In this document: in pieces, positions 1-7,974 of the stretch
How positions within the stretch are numbered: position 1 is the first letter of the stretch
Layout of the letters: every line of letters starts with the position of its first letter
Assembly: GCA_050331335.1 (NCBI GenBank)
Contig: JBHJGY010000014.1
Coordinates: 1-64,000 of the forward strand
Source: Thermohalobaculum sp050331335
GTDB taxonomy: Bacteria > Pseudomonadota > Alphaproteobacteria > Rhodobacterales > Rhodobacteraceae
Reading direction: 5' to 3'
DNA: 64,000 nucleotides
Made by a program: the position numbers and the translations under genes
The notes under the pieces: generated by a model
What the model was told of the DNA's origin: nothing
The model's input: only the letters and a program-made list of their open reading frames with translations
Database searches by the model: none

Positions 1-97
1 CAACCGGCGAAACGGTTGGTGGCTTTCGGAAGCTCGATGCTGATCGAAGGCCAAAGGCCGGGGGGATGCAACGGGGGCGCGCAGCGGGCCCCCTTGC

Positions 98-129
98 CAA
101 GATGGTTTTGTAGTACAAAACACATCTTG
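98..129. repeat. near-perfect palindrome (15-bp arms, one unpaired base)
   Basis: Bases 98-112 are the reverse complement of 114-129 apart from one extra A at 122, leaving a one-base centre at 113. It lies about 100 bases outside the left end of the IS66 element, in DNA with no convincing gene. It could be a cruciform-type site, a remnant of another mobile-element end, or chance. There is no run of T after it, so it is not a normal terminator. Confidence 0.5.
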
Positions 130-229
130 CAGTCGCGCTTACGGGGGGAATTTGCCCAAGCCCGACATGGGGACAGCGGTCGGCCACCACACTGCGCGAC
201 TATGGACGCGGTTGGTGTCGCGGAGAAGC

Positions 230-252
230 GTAAGCGGTGCGTACGCCTCACC
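230..252 (+). repeat. IS66 terminal inverted repeat, left
   Basis: Begins with GTAAGCGGTGCGT and is the inverted partner of the repeat ending at 2736. It lies 7 bases beyond the end of tnpC. Confidence 0.8.
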
Positions 253-258
253 GTGATC

Positions 259-1833
259 TCAGCTTGAGGTGGGCTTGAAGTTCCAGGGGAGGAGGTCGTC
301 GATGCGGTCGTTTGGATGACCGCGGGCGATCGCCTCGAGGGCTGCCCTTAGGTAGGCGAAGGGCTCTACGTCGTTGATCTTGGCGGTCTCGATCAGCGAG
401 GCGATGCGGCCCCAGGCCTTGCCGCCCTCGTCATGGCCGGCGAAGAGCGCGTTCTTGCGGTTGAGGGCGATCGGGCGGATCAGGTTCTCGACGCCGTTGG
501 AGTCGATCTCGACCCGGCCGTCGGCGAGGAAGGTCTGCAGCCCGTCCCAATGGCGGTGGATGTAGGCGAGCTTTGCGCCGAGGCGGGATTTCGCGGAGAC
601 GCGGGTGCGAACCTCTGCCAACCATTTGCCGAAGCTCTCGACCAGGGGCGCGGTACGGGCCTGGCGGGTGGTGAGACGCTGACCGGGGCCGGTGCCGCGG
701 ATCTCGGCCTCGATCCTGTAGATCTCGGCGATGCGGCGCAGGCCCTCCGCGGCGATCGCGGACCCGTCGCGGTCGAAGACCTCGCGGAGCTTGCGCCGGG
801 CGTGAGCCCAGCAATGGGCCACGGTGATCGGATCTCCGCCCCTGCGCTTCGGCCTGGTTAGCCGGGTGTAGCCGGGATAGCCGTCGATCTGGAGGATGCC
901 GTCGAAACCCTCCAGGAACGTCTCGGCATGCTCGCCGCCGCGCCCGGGGGCGTAGAAGTAGACGACACCCGGTGGATCGGCGCCGCCCCAGTTCCGATCG
1001 TCGCGGGCGAGCGCCCAGAGGAAGCCGGTCTTCGTGCGACCCCGGCCGGGATCGAGCACCGGCGCCGTGGTTTCGTCCATGAAGAGCTTGCCGGATCGCT
1101 TCAGATGCTCGGCCAGCCGGTCGACCACGGGACCGAGATGGAACGCGGCCTTGCCCACCCATCCGGCAAGCGTGGAACGGTGCAGGTCGATACCGGAGCG
1201 GGCCAGGATCTGGCTCTGGCGATACAAAGGCAGGTGATCAGCATACTTGGCGACCAGCACATGGGCGATCGCGCCTTCCGTTGGCAGCGCGCCGTCGATC
1301 AGGTACGGGGCCGCCGGCGCCTGGGTAACGCCATCGGCGCAGGCCCGGCAGGCGTACTTGGGCCGGATGATGACGATCACGCGCAACTGCGCGGGGACAA
1401 TATCCAACCGCTCTGTCCGATCTTCGCCGATCCGGTGCATCTCGCCGCAACCGCAGGGGCAGAGTGTGCTCTCGGGCTCGATGACCTCTTCGATCCGGGG
1501 CAGGCTCGCCGGCAGGTTCCCGAGGTTCCGGTTGACGGGCGGACGCTTGCCGCGCGACGCTGAAGGCGTCGCAGGGACATGGTCCCGGGCCGCCTCGACC
1601 TCCGCCACCGCCACTTCCAGGTCCTCGAAGGAGAGCTGGCGCTCGTCCTCGGAGAGCCGCTCCGATCTCTTGCCGTGAAGCGCGTGGCGCAGTTCCTCGA
1701 TCAGCGCCTCCTGGCGCCTGTTGATCTCCTCGAGCTGCGTGACGCGGGCACTTTGCGCCAGAAGGGCCTCAAAGGCCTGCCTGTGCTCCGGCGGCAGGAG
1801 TGTCAGGTCGAGATCTGCAAGATCGGGCGCCAT
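259..1833 (-). CDS. tnpC: IS66-family transposase TnpC
   Basis: This 524-residue protein is the catalytic transposase of the IS66 element. The N-terminal ~85 residues are helical and partly coiled coil. A zinc-binding segment follows (CPCGCG and a later CRAC pair, residues ~125-165), then the DDE-type core with MDET, a QIDGYPGY segment and HCWAHARRKL. The C-terminal IS66 signature EIDSNGVENLIRP is near residues 440-455, followed by the IS66 C-terminal domain. Length and motif order are normal for the family, with no frameshift. It is the last gene of tnpA-tnpB-tnpC, about 54 bases after tnpB. Confidence 0.96.
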   Translation of the reverse strand: MAPDLADLDLTLLPPEHRQAFEALLAQSARVTQLEEINRRQEALIEELRHALHGKRSERLSEDERQLSFEDLEVAVAEVEAARDHVPATPSASRGKRPPVNRNLGNLPASLPRIEEVIEPESTLCPCGCGEMHRIGEDRTERLDIVPAQLRVIVIIRPKYACRACADGVTQAPAAPYLIDGALPTEGAIAHVLVAKYADHLPLYRQSQILARSGIDLHRSTLAGWVGKAAFHLGPVVDRLAEHLKRSGKLFMDETTAPVLDPGRGRTKTGFLWALARDDRNWGGADPPGVVYFYAPGRGGEHAETFLEGFDGILQIDGYPGYTRLTRPKRRGGDPITVAHCWAHARRKLREVFDRDGSAIAAEGLRRIAEIYRIEAEIRGTGPGQRLTTRQARTAPLVESFGKWLAEVRTRVSAKSRLGAKLAYIHRHWDGLQTFLADGRVEIDSNGVENLIRPIALNRKNALFAGHDEGGKAWGRIASLIETAKINDVEPFAYLRAALEAIARGHPNDRIDDLLPWNFKPTSS

Positions 1834-1887
1834 GATCGGGATTATATCCCCGGATCAACGCCTTGGGCGGAGGGATCGCACCCCGAT

Positions 1888-2241
1888 TCACTCTGCCGCA
1901 GAGGGCCGCCGCACCCGCCGGCCATAGACCCGGCGCCAGTCGAGCCCTTCGAACAAGGCCTCGAACTGCGCCCGGCTGAGCCGCATCACCCCGTCATGAA
2001 TGGCCGGCCAGGCAAAGCGGCCGTCCCCGAGCCGCTTGTATGCGAGCACCAAGCCACTGCCGTCCCATGTGAGGATCTTGATCCGATCACCGCGCTTCGG
2101 GCGGAACACCACGATGATCCCGGAATGCGGATCGAGGCCCAGCTCGTTCTGAACCACGGCCGCGAGCCCGTCATGGCCCTTGCGGAAATCGACGGGCCTC
2201 GTGGCGATGACGATCCGGACGCCGGCCGTCGGGACAATCAC
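1888..2241 (-). CDS. tnpB: IS66 family accessory protein TnpB
   Basis: This 117-residue protein has the IS66 Orf2 pattern, with RPVDFRKGHDGL near the N-terminus and the KRGDRIKILTWDGSG segment in the middle. Members of this family are needed for IS66 transposition, but their exact biochemical role is not settled. The start overlaps the stop of tnpA by four bases (ATGA), indicating translational coupling. The gene is full length. Confidence 0.95.
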   Translation of the reverse strand: MIVPTAGVRIVIATRPVDFRKGHDGLAAVVQNELGLDPHSGIIVVFRPKRGDRIKILTWDGSGLVLAYKRLGDGRFAWPAIHDGVMRLSRAQFEALFEGLDWRRVYGRRVRRPSAAE

Positions 2242-2657
2242 CGCGCCTGGCCGAGCGCTCGCGCGATCTCGGCAATCCGCGCCGCAGGCGTGTCGGGCGC
2301 CAGACGCAGCACCACGCCGCCAGCATCGATCTCGATCAATCCCTTCCCCGTCGGCGCCGCGCCGTCGTCGATCTGTACGAGCGCAAAGCCCGGATCGCTC
2401 TCGGGCGCCGCGGGCAGCGCCAGCCGGCCCTTCCGCGCAAGCCCCCGCCAGGTCGAGAGCTGTTGCGGGGTCATCCCGTGCCGCCGCGCCACCTCGTTGA
2501 CCCGGGCGCCCGGTGCGAAGCTCTCCATGACGATCCGGGCCTTCTCCTCGTCGGGCCAGGACCGCCGCCCCGTCGGCCCTTCGAGAACCGACATCCGCTC
2601 GGCAACGGAACCCACCTCCGCTAACAAACGTTGTTCGCTTTGTTCGAGACGTTTCAT
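2238..2657 (-). CDS. tnpA: IS66 family transposase accessory TnpA
   Basis: This 139-residue first gene of the IS66 operon has a helix-turn-helix region at about residues 30-65 (EKARIVMESF followed by NEVARRHGM and QQLSTWR). This resembles the DNA-binding domain of IS3/IS66 orfA proteins. The N-terminal ~20 residues look like a short coiled coil. It overlaps tnpB by four bases and starts about 67 bases inside the right inverted repeat. Confidence 0.93.
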   Translation of the reverse strand: MKRLEQSEQRLLAEVGSVAERMSVLEGPTGRRSWPDEEKARIVMESFAPGARVNEVARRHGMTPQQLSTWRGLARKGRLALPAAPESDPGFALVQIDDGAAPTGKGLIEIDAGGVVLRLAPDTPAARIAEIARALGQAR

Positions 2658-2713
2658 CTCACGATCCCTTCACATCCAGGATCGTTTGAACCTCACGAGC
2701 ACCGCGTCAGCAA

Positions 2714-2736
2714 CGTGGGGCCGACGCACCGCTTAC
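2714..2736 (-). repeat. IS66 terminal inverted repeat, right
   Basis: Read on the minus strand it starts GTAAGCGGTGCGT, identical over 13 bases to the left end. It marks the element boundary upstream of tnpA and lies 50 bases beyond the 3' end of the tRNA-Arg gene. Confidence 0.8.
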
Positions 2737-2786
2737 CCTCAAACCGGGCGGGATGTCACAAGGCTTATCCGATCCACCAAGGGAAG

Positions 2787-2863
2787 TGGTGACCCCGAGT
2801 GGATTCGAACCACTGACCTGCCGCTTAGGAGGCGGCTGCTCTATCCAGCTGAGCTACGGGGCC
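2787..2863 (-). tRNA. tRNA-Arg (anticodon CCU)
   Basis: A complete cloverleaf reads on the minus strand. The acceptor GGCCCCG pairs with CGGGGTC (one G-U). The D arm is GCTC/GAGC and the anticodon stem is GCCGC/GCGGC around loop CTCCTAA (anticodon CCT, decodes AGG). The T stem is AGTGG/CCACT with loop TTCGAAT. The discriminator is A and CCA is encoded at 2787-2789. The IS66 element lies 50 bases downstream of its 3' end. Confidence 0.96.
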
Positions 2864-3115
2864 TTTCGTCTGCGCTGGCGTGAGGCGGGACGACCAAACC
2901 GCCCTGTCGTCGGGGATAGAGGCGTGCGGCCTGGTTTGCAACCGCGCCGGGGGGCGATTCCTCCGTGGCGTCGCAGCTGCGACAAATTATTCTGATCAAA
3001 AAACTCAGAAAATATTGCCATATCAAATGAGTCGGATATCAACTGGTCCTTGGCGAGAGACCAGCGGGCCCGTGCCGCCAGCCGCTCCGCCATAGACAAA
3101 TCATGGAGCGCAACA

Positions 3116-3280
3116 ATGATGACAGACCGGTCTGCCCAGTGTCCCCAGCAGTACAGCCAGGACCCTGAACGACTTGCGTGGTCGGATGTCACCTCCCTCC
3201 TTTTCCTGCCCGTATGGGTGTTCGAGGGCGAAGCAGTGCTGGAGGCGCTGATCGACCGTCTGGAGCGGGCGACGCCCTGA
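3116..3280 (+). CDS. small hypothetical protein
   Basis: A 54-residue open frame begins ATGATG, seven bases after a GGAG ribosome-binding site at 3105-3108. The N-terminal part is polar; the rest (SLLFLPVWVFEGEAVLEALIDRLE) looks like one amphipathic or hydrophobic helical unit. It recalls no family. Codon use is GC3-rich like its neighbours. It lies alone between the tRNA and the DUF1289 gene, so the main support is the RBS and the non-random protein. Confidence 0.4.
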   Translation: MMTDRSAQCPQQYSQDPERLAWSDVTSLLFLPVWVFEGEAVLEALIDRLERATP

Positions 3281-3490
3281 CATCGACCTTCTGGTCCACA
3301 AGTCAGCCGCGACGCTGGGTCTCCCGCCTGCCACACTGCCAGGGACTTGACGAGGGGCTATGGCACTGCGCTCACTTCTTGTCGCGGTCGGCCAAGCACC
3401 CTTCTGGTCACACGCCAGCACAGGCCTAGCCCAACCAAATGACAAGGCCGCCCGGGCCGACACCGGGTTCCGAAAGCCGGAGAATTAACC

Positions 3491-3754
3491 ATGAGCAAAG
3501 TGCCCTCGCCCTGCATCGATGTTTGCAAGTTCAAGCTAAAAGGGCATTGCATCGGTTGCTCGATGACCAAGCTTCAAAAAGAGGCGTTCAAAGACCTCGA
3601 TGGTAAAGCAGAGAAACGCGCTTTTGTCTTGGATCTTGTGGTGCAACAGAAGAGATTGGGCGATAGGTTCAAGGGCTGGGCGACCGCCTACCGCAAGAAA
3701 TGCGCCAAGAAGGATGTTCGCTGCCCGCTCGACGATTTGACCGGGGCTGCCTGA
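3491..3754 (+). CDS. DUF1289 family protein
   Basis: This 87-residue protein has the DUF1289 signature at its N-terminus: SPCIDVC followed by a second CxxC-like pair in GHCIGCS (residues 6-27). The four cysteines may bind metal, though the function of the family is not established. The C-terminal half is basic and carries two further cysteines in KKCAKKDVRCP. The gene stands alone and converges on dps, with only 43 bases between the stops. Confidence 0.85.
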   Translation: MSKVPSPCIDVCKFKLKGHCIGCSMTKLQKEAFKDLDGKAEKRAFVLDLVVQQKRLGDRFKGWATAYRKKCAKKDVRCPLDDLTGAA

Positions 3755-3797
3755 AGGCGGCAACCCCGAAAAACTGAATGCGCGCGGCCAAGCGGGC

Positions 3798-4268
3798 TCA
3801 CGTCAGATGCGAGCGCAGCATCCAGGCAAATTTCTCGTGGGTCTGGCCACGCGCGATCGCAAGGTCGTTGGTCAGCATGTCGCCATGCTTTTCCGCCACC
3901 TCGGCGAGCGCAGCCAGGGTGCCGGCGAGCAGCTCTTGATCCGCAGTGAGGTTCTTGACCATCTCCTCGGCAGCGATCTTGCCCTCGCATTCGGTGATCT
4001 TCGAGCGCTCGAGCATCACGGCGAGGCGGCCTTCGGAGTGGGCGTCGAGGGCCTTGATCCGTTCGGCGAGTTCGTCCTGCGCCACGAAATGGTCCTCATA
4101 GATCTTCTGGAACAGCTCATGCAGCGGCCCGAAAGCCATGCCCGTCACGTTCCAGTGGTAATTCTGCGCCTTCATGGTCTCGACCGCGGTTTCCGACACC
4201 GCCTGGGTCAGCCCGTCGACGATGGCGGCAAGAGCATCCGGTTCGAGTTCGCTGGCGACATTCTGCAT
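3798..4268 (-). CDS. dps: Dps family ferritin-like DNA-protection protein
   Basis: The 156-residue product is the length of the Dps family, which stores iron using H2O2 as oxidant and shields DNA in starved or stressed cells. The ferroxidase motif is clear: NYHWNVTG followed by H-x-LFQKIYEDHFVAQDELAERI. The start at 4268 is chosen because AAAAGGAT lies just upstream and the upstream gene stops five bases earlier. An in-frame start at 4277 is possible. It is probably co-transcribed with the upstream gene and so may share its FNR-type control. Confidence 0.92.
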   Translation of the reverse strand: MQNVASELEPDALAAIVDGLTQAVSETAVETMKAQNYHWNVTGMAFGPLHELFQKIYEDHFVAQDELAERIKALDAHSEGRLAVMLERSKITECEGKIAAEEMVKNLTADQELLAGTLAALAEVAEKHGDMLTNDLAIARGQTHEKFAWMLRSHLT

Positions 4269-4273
4269 GAGGA

Positions 4274-4750
4274 TCATCCTTTTCGAGTTAGCTGCCCTGC
4301 TGGCTGGCATCGGCTCGGCGATGCGATGCAACCTGCATTGGTTTCGAGATTGTCAATTCGGCGCGCGAGTACGCCTGCGAGAAACCTCACCTTCATGCGC
4401 TCTGGGGGCGACAGCCGGGCGGTGAGATTGAAGGCAAGGCTGTCCCAGTCCTCCCCCTGGATGCTGTCGATCACCCGGATCAGCCAGCTCTCGTCGAAGC
4501 TTAAGGTGAGCGAGCCCGGGCGATGGATCACGACCGCGCGGCCCAAGCCGATGGAGAGGGCGCGCAGCAGCGCAGCGACAAGCGCTTCGGTCGATGGTGG
4601 TTGGCCCGCGCGAATGCAGGCGCAGACGCCGTCGAGATTGCAGCGGGGCGCCAGGCGTCCTGTCGAGGCGAAACGGCGCAGGGGTTCGAGCCAGGGTGCG
4701 GGCTCTGGCCGTTGAGGTGTGTCCGACTTGATGACGGCAGCGAAGGGCAC
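4274..4750 (-). CDS. hypothetical protein coupled to dps
   Basis: The 158-residue protein is unrecognised. It has a mixed alpha/beta composition, a single cysteine pair near residues 38-44 (NLDGVCAC), a central strand/helix segment around DESWLIRVIDSI, and a well-ordered region LSPPERMKVRFLAGVLARRID near residues 115-135. There are no membrane segments or signal peptide. Its stop overlaps the ribosome-binding site of dps, so the two are very likely one operon. An FNR-like box lies about 110 bases upstream, suggesting low-oxygen regulation. Confidence 0.65.
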   Translation of the reverse strand: MPFAAVIKSDTPQRPEPAPWLEPLRRFASTGRLAPRCNLDGVCACIRAGQPPSTEALVAALLRALSIGLGRAVVIHRPGSLTLSFDESWLIRVIDSIQGEDWDSLAFNLTARLSPPERMKVRFLAGVLARRIDNLETNAGCIASPSRCQPAGQLTRKG

Positions 4751-4862
4751 GCGTCTGATCCTCCTTAAGCGCAGCGTGAATATCCTACTCTTTTAATCGG
4801 AAATCAAGCCCAGCTGACAAAACCGGCTGTCAACATATGTGCTGCCGTAGCATCCCCCTGCC

Positions 4863-4876
4863 TTGATCTGGATCAC
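4863..4876. promoter_or_regulatory. FNR/FnrL-type binding site
   Basis: TTGAT-CTGG-ATCAC matches the TTGAT-N4-ATCAA consensus at 9 of 10 positions. It sits 113 bases upstream of the start of the 4274-4750 gene in a relatively AT-rich stretch, the only gene start nearby. FnrL is the usual reader of this site in Rhodobacter-type bacteria. Confidence 0.6.
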
Positions 4877-4948
4877 TGCAAACAAGAAGCGCGCCCCCCC
4901 GGGGAGGGCGCGCCATGGTCGCGACGTGGTGCGAAGCGGCGCGGGCGC

Positions 4949-6196
4949 TCACTCCATGTCGAGGCGGTCGCGCAGCGTGTCGGCGAGCTCGGAGACAGTG
5001 GTCTCCGGGTCCGCGCCCTCGGCAACCTCGACCAGCGCCGCCGCGATCAGGTCGGTGACAGCCACACCTTCAGAGCCAGGATAGGCATACCATGGGCCGG
5101 CATGGGCCGCGACTTGGGCATGAGCCACTTTGGCGTTCGGGTTGGCCGCGTAGAAGGCGCCGAGATAAGCGTCGTCCGTGAGCACGATTTCATTGGCCGG
5201 GGCATAGCCCGTGTTCTCGACGATGATCTTCTGACCCTCGGGGCCGGTGATGAAGGCGATGTACTCCCAGGCTGCCTGCTGCTTGGCCTCGTCATCGGTC
5301 AGCAGGACGATCGCCGAGCCGCCGGTTGGGAAGTAAACAGTCGCCGGATCATCGGCCGCGATCGGCAGCGCCTTGACCGTGACATCGAAGCGGTCACCCG
5401 CCGCCTCGGTGAAGCGGGTGAGGAGCGAAGAGCTTTCCAGCATGATACCGAGGGTGCCCGCCGGGAAGGCCTGGCGCGCATCGTCGTCGATATAGGACTT
5501 CATGCCGCCTTCGGTGACGAAGCGTTGATAGAGGGTGGCTGCCTCGACACCGGGCTCGGCATCAAAGGTGATGTCGCTTTCATCGGCGGTCATCGGGCGG
5601 CCGCCGTGGGAGCCCAGCAGCGACTGGAAGCGCCAGTCGTGGCGGTCGATCCAGATGCCGTCGATGTTCTCGCCCAGGGCGTCGATCTTGCCGGCGAGCT
5701 CGATCACACCGTCGAAGGTGGTCGGGAAATCGTCCATCGACCCGCCGGCCTGCTCGACGAGGGTCGGGTTTACATACATCACCAAGGTCGAGGCGGAGGT
5801 GCCAAGAGCGTGCTGGGTGCCCTCGAACTGGCCGAGCGACAGCAGCGCCGGGGTGTAGCCCGCAGCCGCAGCGTCCTCGGGGAGAAACGCATCGAGCGGC
5901 TGGGTGAGGCCACGGTCCTCGAGGATGCGCCAGCGGTTGAGGCCGACATAGGCGACATCCGGAAGCGTTCCGGCGATCGACTCGCGCAGCAGCCGTTGGA
6001 CGCCCTCGGCATAGCTCTCGGCCGGACCGTCGATGGTGACGGTGATGTCCGGGTTCGCCGCCATAAAGGCCTCGGCGAGCGCTTCTTGCGTGTCGGCCCA
6101 GATCGTCGGGATGGCGTAGTGGACCCGGATCTCGGTCTCGGCAAGCGCCGGAGCGGTGAGCAGGGCGATGGCGGCGGTAAAGTTGAGGATCTTCAT
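4949..6196 (-). CDS. ABC transporter sugar-type solute-binding protein
   Basis: This 415-residue periplasmic protein has a clear signal peptide (short basic start, hydrophobic stretch, cleavage near APALA/ET at residue 19). The mature part is a family-1 (MalE/UgpB-like) binding protein: AFMAANPDITV, a central LVMYVNPTLVEQAGG, GTLGIMLESSS, and WEYIAFITGPEGQ in the C-terminal lobe. It is the last gene of the importer operon, 66 bases after the second permease. The start at 6196 follows AAAGGA. The substrate cannot be told from sequence; glycerol-3-phosphate, polyols and sugars are all possible. Confidence 0.9.
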   Translation of the reverse strand: MKILNFTAAIALLTAPALAETEIRVHYAIPTIWADTQEALAEAFMAANPDITVTIDGPAESYAEGVQRLLRESIAGTLPDVAYVGLNRWRILEDRGLTQPLDAFLPEDAAAAGYTPALLSLGQFEGTQHALGTSASTLVMYVNPTLVEQAGGSMDDFPTTFDGVIELAGKIDALGENIDGIWIDRHDWRFQSLLGSHGGRPMTADESDITFDAEPGVEAATLYQRFVTEGGMKSYIDDDARQAFPAGTLGIMLESSSLLTRFTEAAGDRFDVTVKALPIAADDPATVYFPTGGSAIVLLTDDEAKQQAAWEYIAFITGPEGQKIIVENTGYAPANEIVLTDDAYLGAFYAANPNAKVAHAQVAAHAGPWYAYPGSEGVAVTDLIAAALVEVAEGADPETTVSELADTLRDRLDME

Positions 6197-6262
6197 GTCA
6201 CGTCCTTTCGCGTGGGGGATGGGGGCGGCGCTTGGCACGCTCTTCTGATGGATCTCCGCCGC

Positions 6263-7078
6263 TCAGCCTTTGAGCCCGCGCATGGCGAGCCCCTCCGTGA
6301 AGCGGCGCTGCATGGCGAGGAATGCAAGGATCAGCGGGGCGGTCACGATCGCCGCGGCGGCCATCAAAGGGCCGAGCTGGTCGCCCGCCTCTTCGTCCTT
6401 GAAATAGACGATGCCGCGGGGCGGGGTGGCGAGATCCGCGTCGGTCGTCGCGATCAGCGGCCAGAAGAGATCGTTCCAGTGCGCCGTGACCGAGAAGATC
6501 GCGAAGGCTGAGGCCGCGGGCAGCGCGAGCGGAAAAGCGATGCGCCAGACAATCGCCGTCTCGGAGAGCCCGTCGACACGGGCGGCGTCGAAGAGATCCG
6601 CGGGGATCTGAGCGAAGAACTGACGAAACAAGAAGATCCCGAAGACGGAGGCCACGAAGGGGATGATGAGGGCTGCGTAGGTATTCAGCAGGCGCAGCTC
6701 GGCGAGTGCCAGGAAGAGCGGGATCGCAGTGACGTGAAACGGGACCAAGAGCCCTGCGAGGACCAGCCCGAACACCGCCGTGCGCGCGCGGAAGCGGCGT
6801 TGCGCAAGGGCATAGGCGCACGGCACCGCGAAGAGGATCTGGAAGATCAGGATGCCAAGACAAACCACCGTCCCGTTCCAGAGAAATCGGGCAAGCGGCA
6901 CCTCGGTAAAGGCCGTCAGGTAATTCTCCCAGGCGATCCGAGAGGGCAGGAGGCGGATCTCGGGCGAGAAGATCTCGTCGGCGGGTTTGAGCGAGATCGA
7001 CACCATCCAGACGAACGGCAAGAGGATCGCCGCAGCACCGAGCAGCAGCATCGAGAGCGTGACGAGCCGCGCGGTCAT
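6263..7078 (-). CDS. ABC transporter permease, MalG/UgpE-like
   Basis: This 271-residue inner-membrane protein has six predicted helices, beginning with LSMLLLGAAAILLPFVWMVSISLK. The EAA loop is visible as DAARVDGLSETAIVWRIAFPLALPA (residues ~180-205), where the permease contacts the ATPase. The start at 7078 overlaps the stop of the upstream permease (ATGA). It is the partner of the 7075-7974 permease. An open frame continues far upstream of this start, but the overlap with the well-defined neighbour excludes it. Confidence 0.92.
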   Translation of the reverse strand: MTARLVTLSMLLLGAAAILLPFVWMVSISLKPADEIFSPEIRLLPSRIAWENYLTAFTEVPLARFLWNGTVVCLGILIFQILFAVPCAYALAQRRFRARTAVFGLVLAGLLVPFHVTAIPLFLALAELRLLNTYAALIIPFVASVFGIFLFRQFFAQIPADLFDAARVDGLSETAIVWRIAFPLALPAASAFAIFSVTAHWNDLFWPLIATTDADLATPPRGIVYFKDEEAGDQLGPLMAAAAIVTAPLILAFLAMQRRFTEGLAMRGLKG

Positions 7079-7974
7079 CTGTAGTGCACCCTGCGCTCGA
7101 GAAAGCGGACCTTGGCGAGCGTCACTGCGAGCACGAAGAGGAAGAACACCATCGTAATCGCCGACGCATAGCCCGCCTTGAAGTAGACGAACCCCTCCCG
7201 GTAGAGCGCATAGACCATGGTGTCTGAGGCAAAGGCAGGCTCGCCGCGGGTGAGAACCGCCACCGTCTCGAAGACGCGGAAGGCTTGGGTCGCGGTGATG
7301 ACGGCGACGAAAAGGGTGGTGGGTCCGAGCATCGGCCAGGTGACGGTCCAGAACCGCTCCCAACCGCCCTCTGCGCCATCGACCGCGGCGGCCTCGTAGA
7401 GATCGCGCGGGATGGCAGCGAGGCCGGCAAGATAAAGCACCATGGTGTATCCGACCGACTGCCAAATGCCGATCACCGCAAGCGTGTAGAGCACGAGCCC
7501 GCGGTCGGAGAGCCAATTCTGCGCAGGCAAGCCGACCTCTCGCAAACTGGCATTGACAAGCCCGAGCGAGGGGTGGAGCAGCATCTGCCAAGCGACGGCC
7601 ATGGCGACGAGGGTTGCCGCCACGGGAAGAAAGTAGACGGCCTTTAGGGCGGTGGAGAGCCGCGGGGCCCAGGCTGAGAGGCTGTGCAGCCCCAGCGCCG
7701 CGAGCAACCCGAGCCCCATCGAGGCTGGCATGACAATCGCCACATAAATCAGCGTGTTGGTGATGGCGCGCCGCCCGATCGGATCGCTGAAGAGATCCCA
7801 GTAGTTCTCCAAACCCACCCAGTCGAAGCGGCGCGCGCCCACCTGGTAGTCGGTAAAGGACATCAGCGCGACGACCGCGACCGGCGCCACGATGAGCAGC
7901 AGCATGGCCAGCACGGCCGGTCCGGTGAGCCAAAGATCGGTCAGCGTCTCGCGCAGGCGCAAGGAGAGCCTCAT
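7075..7974 (-). CDS. ABC transporter permease, MalF/UgpA-like
   Basis: The 299-residue inner-membrane protein has six helices, with the first at about residues 15-38. The EAA loop YEAAAVDGAEGGWERFWTVTWPMLGP is near residues 195-220. It overlaps both the ATPase gene upstream and the second permease downstream by four bases, so all are translated as one unit. Together with the MalG-like partner it forms the transmembrane channel of a carbohydrate-uptake (CUT1) importer. Confidence 0.92.
   Translation of the reverse strand: MRLSLRLRETLTDLWLTGPAVLAMLLLIVAPVAVVALMSFTDYQVGARRFDWVGLENYWDLFSDPIGRRAITNTLIYVAIVMPASMGLGLLAALGLHSLSAWAPRLSTALKAVYFLPVAATLVAMAVAWQMLLHPSLGLVNASLREVGLPAQNWLSDRGLVLYTLAVIGIWQSVGYTMVLYLAGLAAIPRDLYEAAAVDGAEGGWERFWTVTWPMLGPTTLFVAVITATQAFRVFETVAVLTRGEPAFASDTMVYALYREGFVYFKAGYASAITMVFFLFVLAVTLAKVRFLERRVHYR

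Larger units (their letters stand above)
230..2736 (-). mobile_element. IS66-family insertion sequence
   Basis: A 2.5-kb element carrying the three-gene IS66 set (tnpA-tnpB-tnpC, minus strand). The ends are imperfect inverted repeats that start with the shared 13 bases GTAAGCGGTGCGT (230-242 on plus, 2724-2736 on minus); similarity continues inward for roughly another ten bases. All three reading frames are intact, so the copy could be functional. IS66 elements usually make an 8-bp target duplication, but the flanks here (GGAGAAGC at 222-229, CCTCAAAC at 2737-2744) do not match. This suggests later rearrangement or recombination between copies. Confidence 0.93.

Noticed and set aside
2787..2863. 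Phage or island attachment site at the tRNA
   Set aside because: No integrase or duplicated tRNA 3' end was found; the nearby element is an IS66, which does not use tRNA sites.
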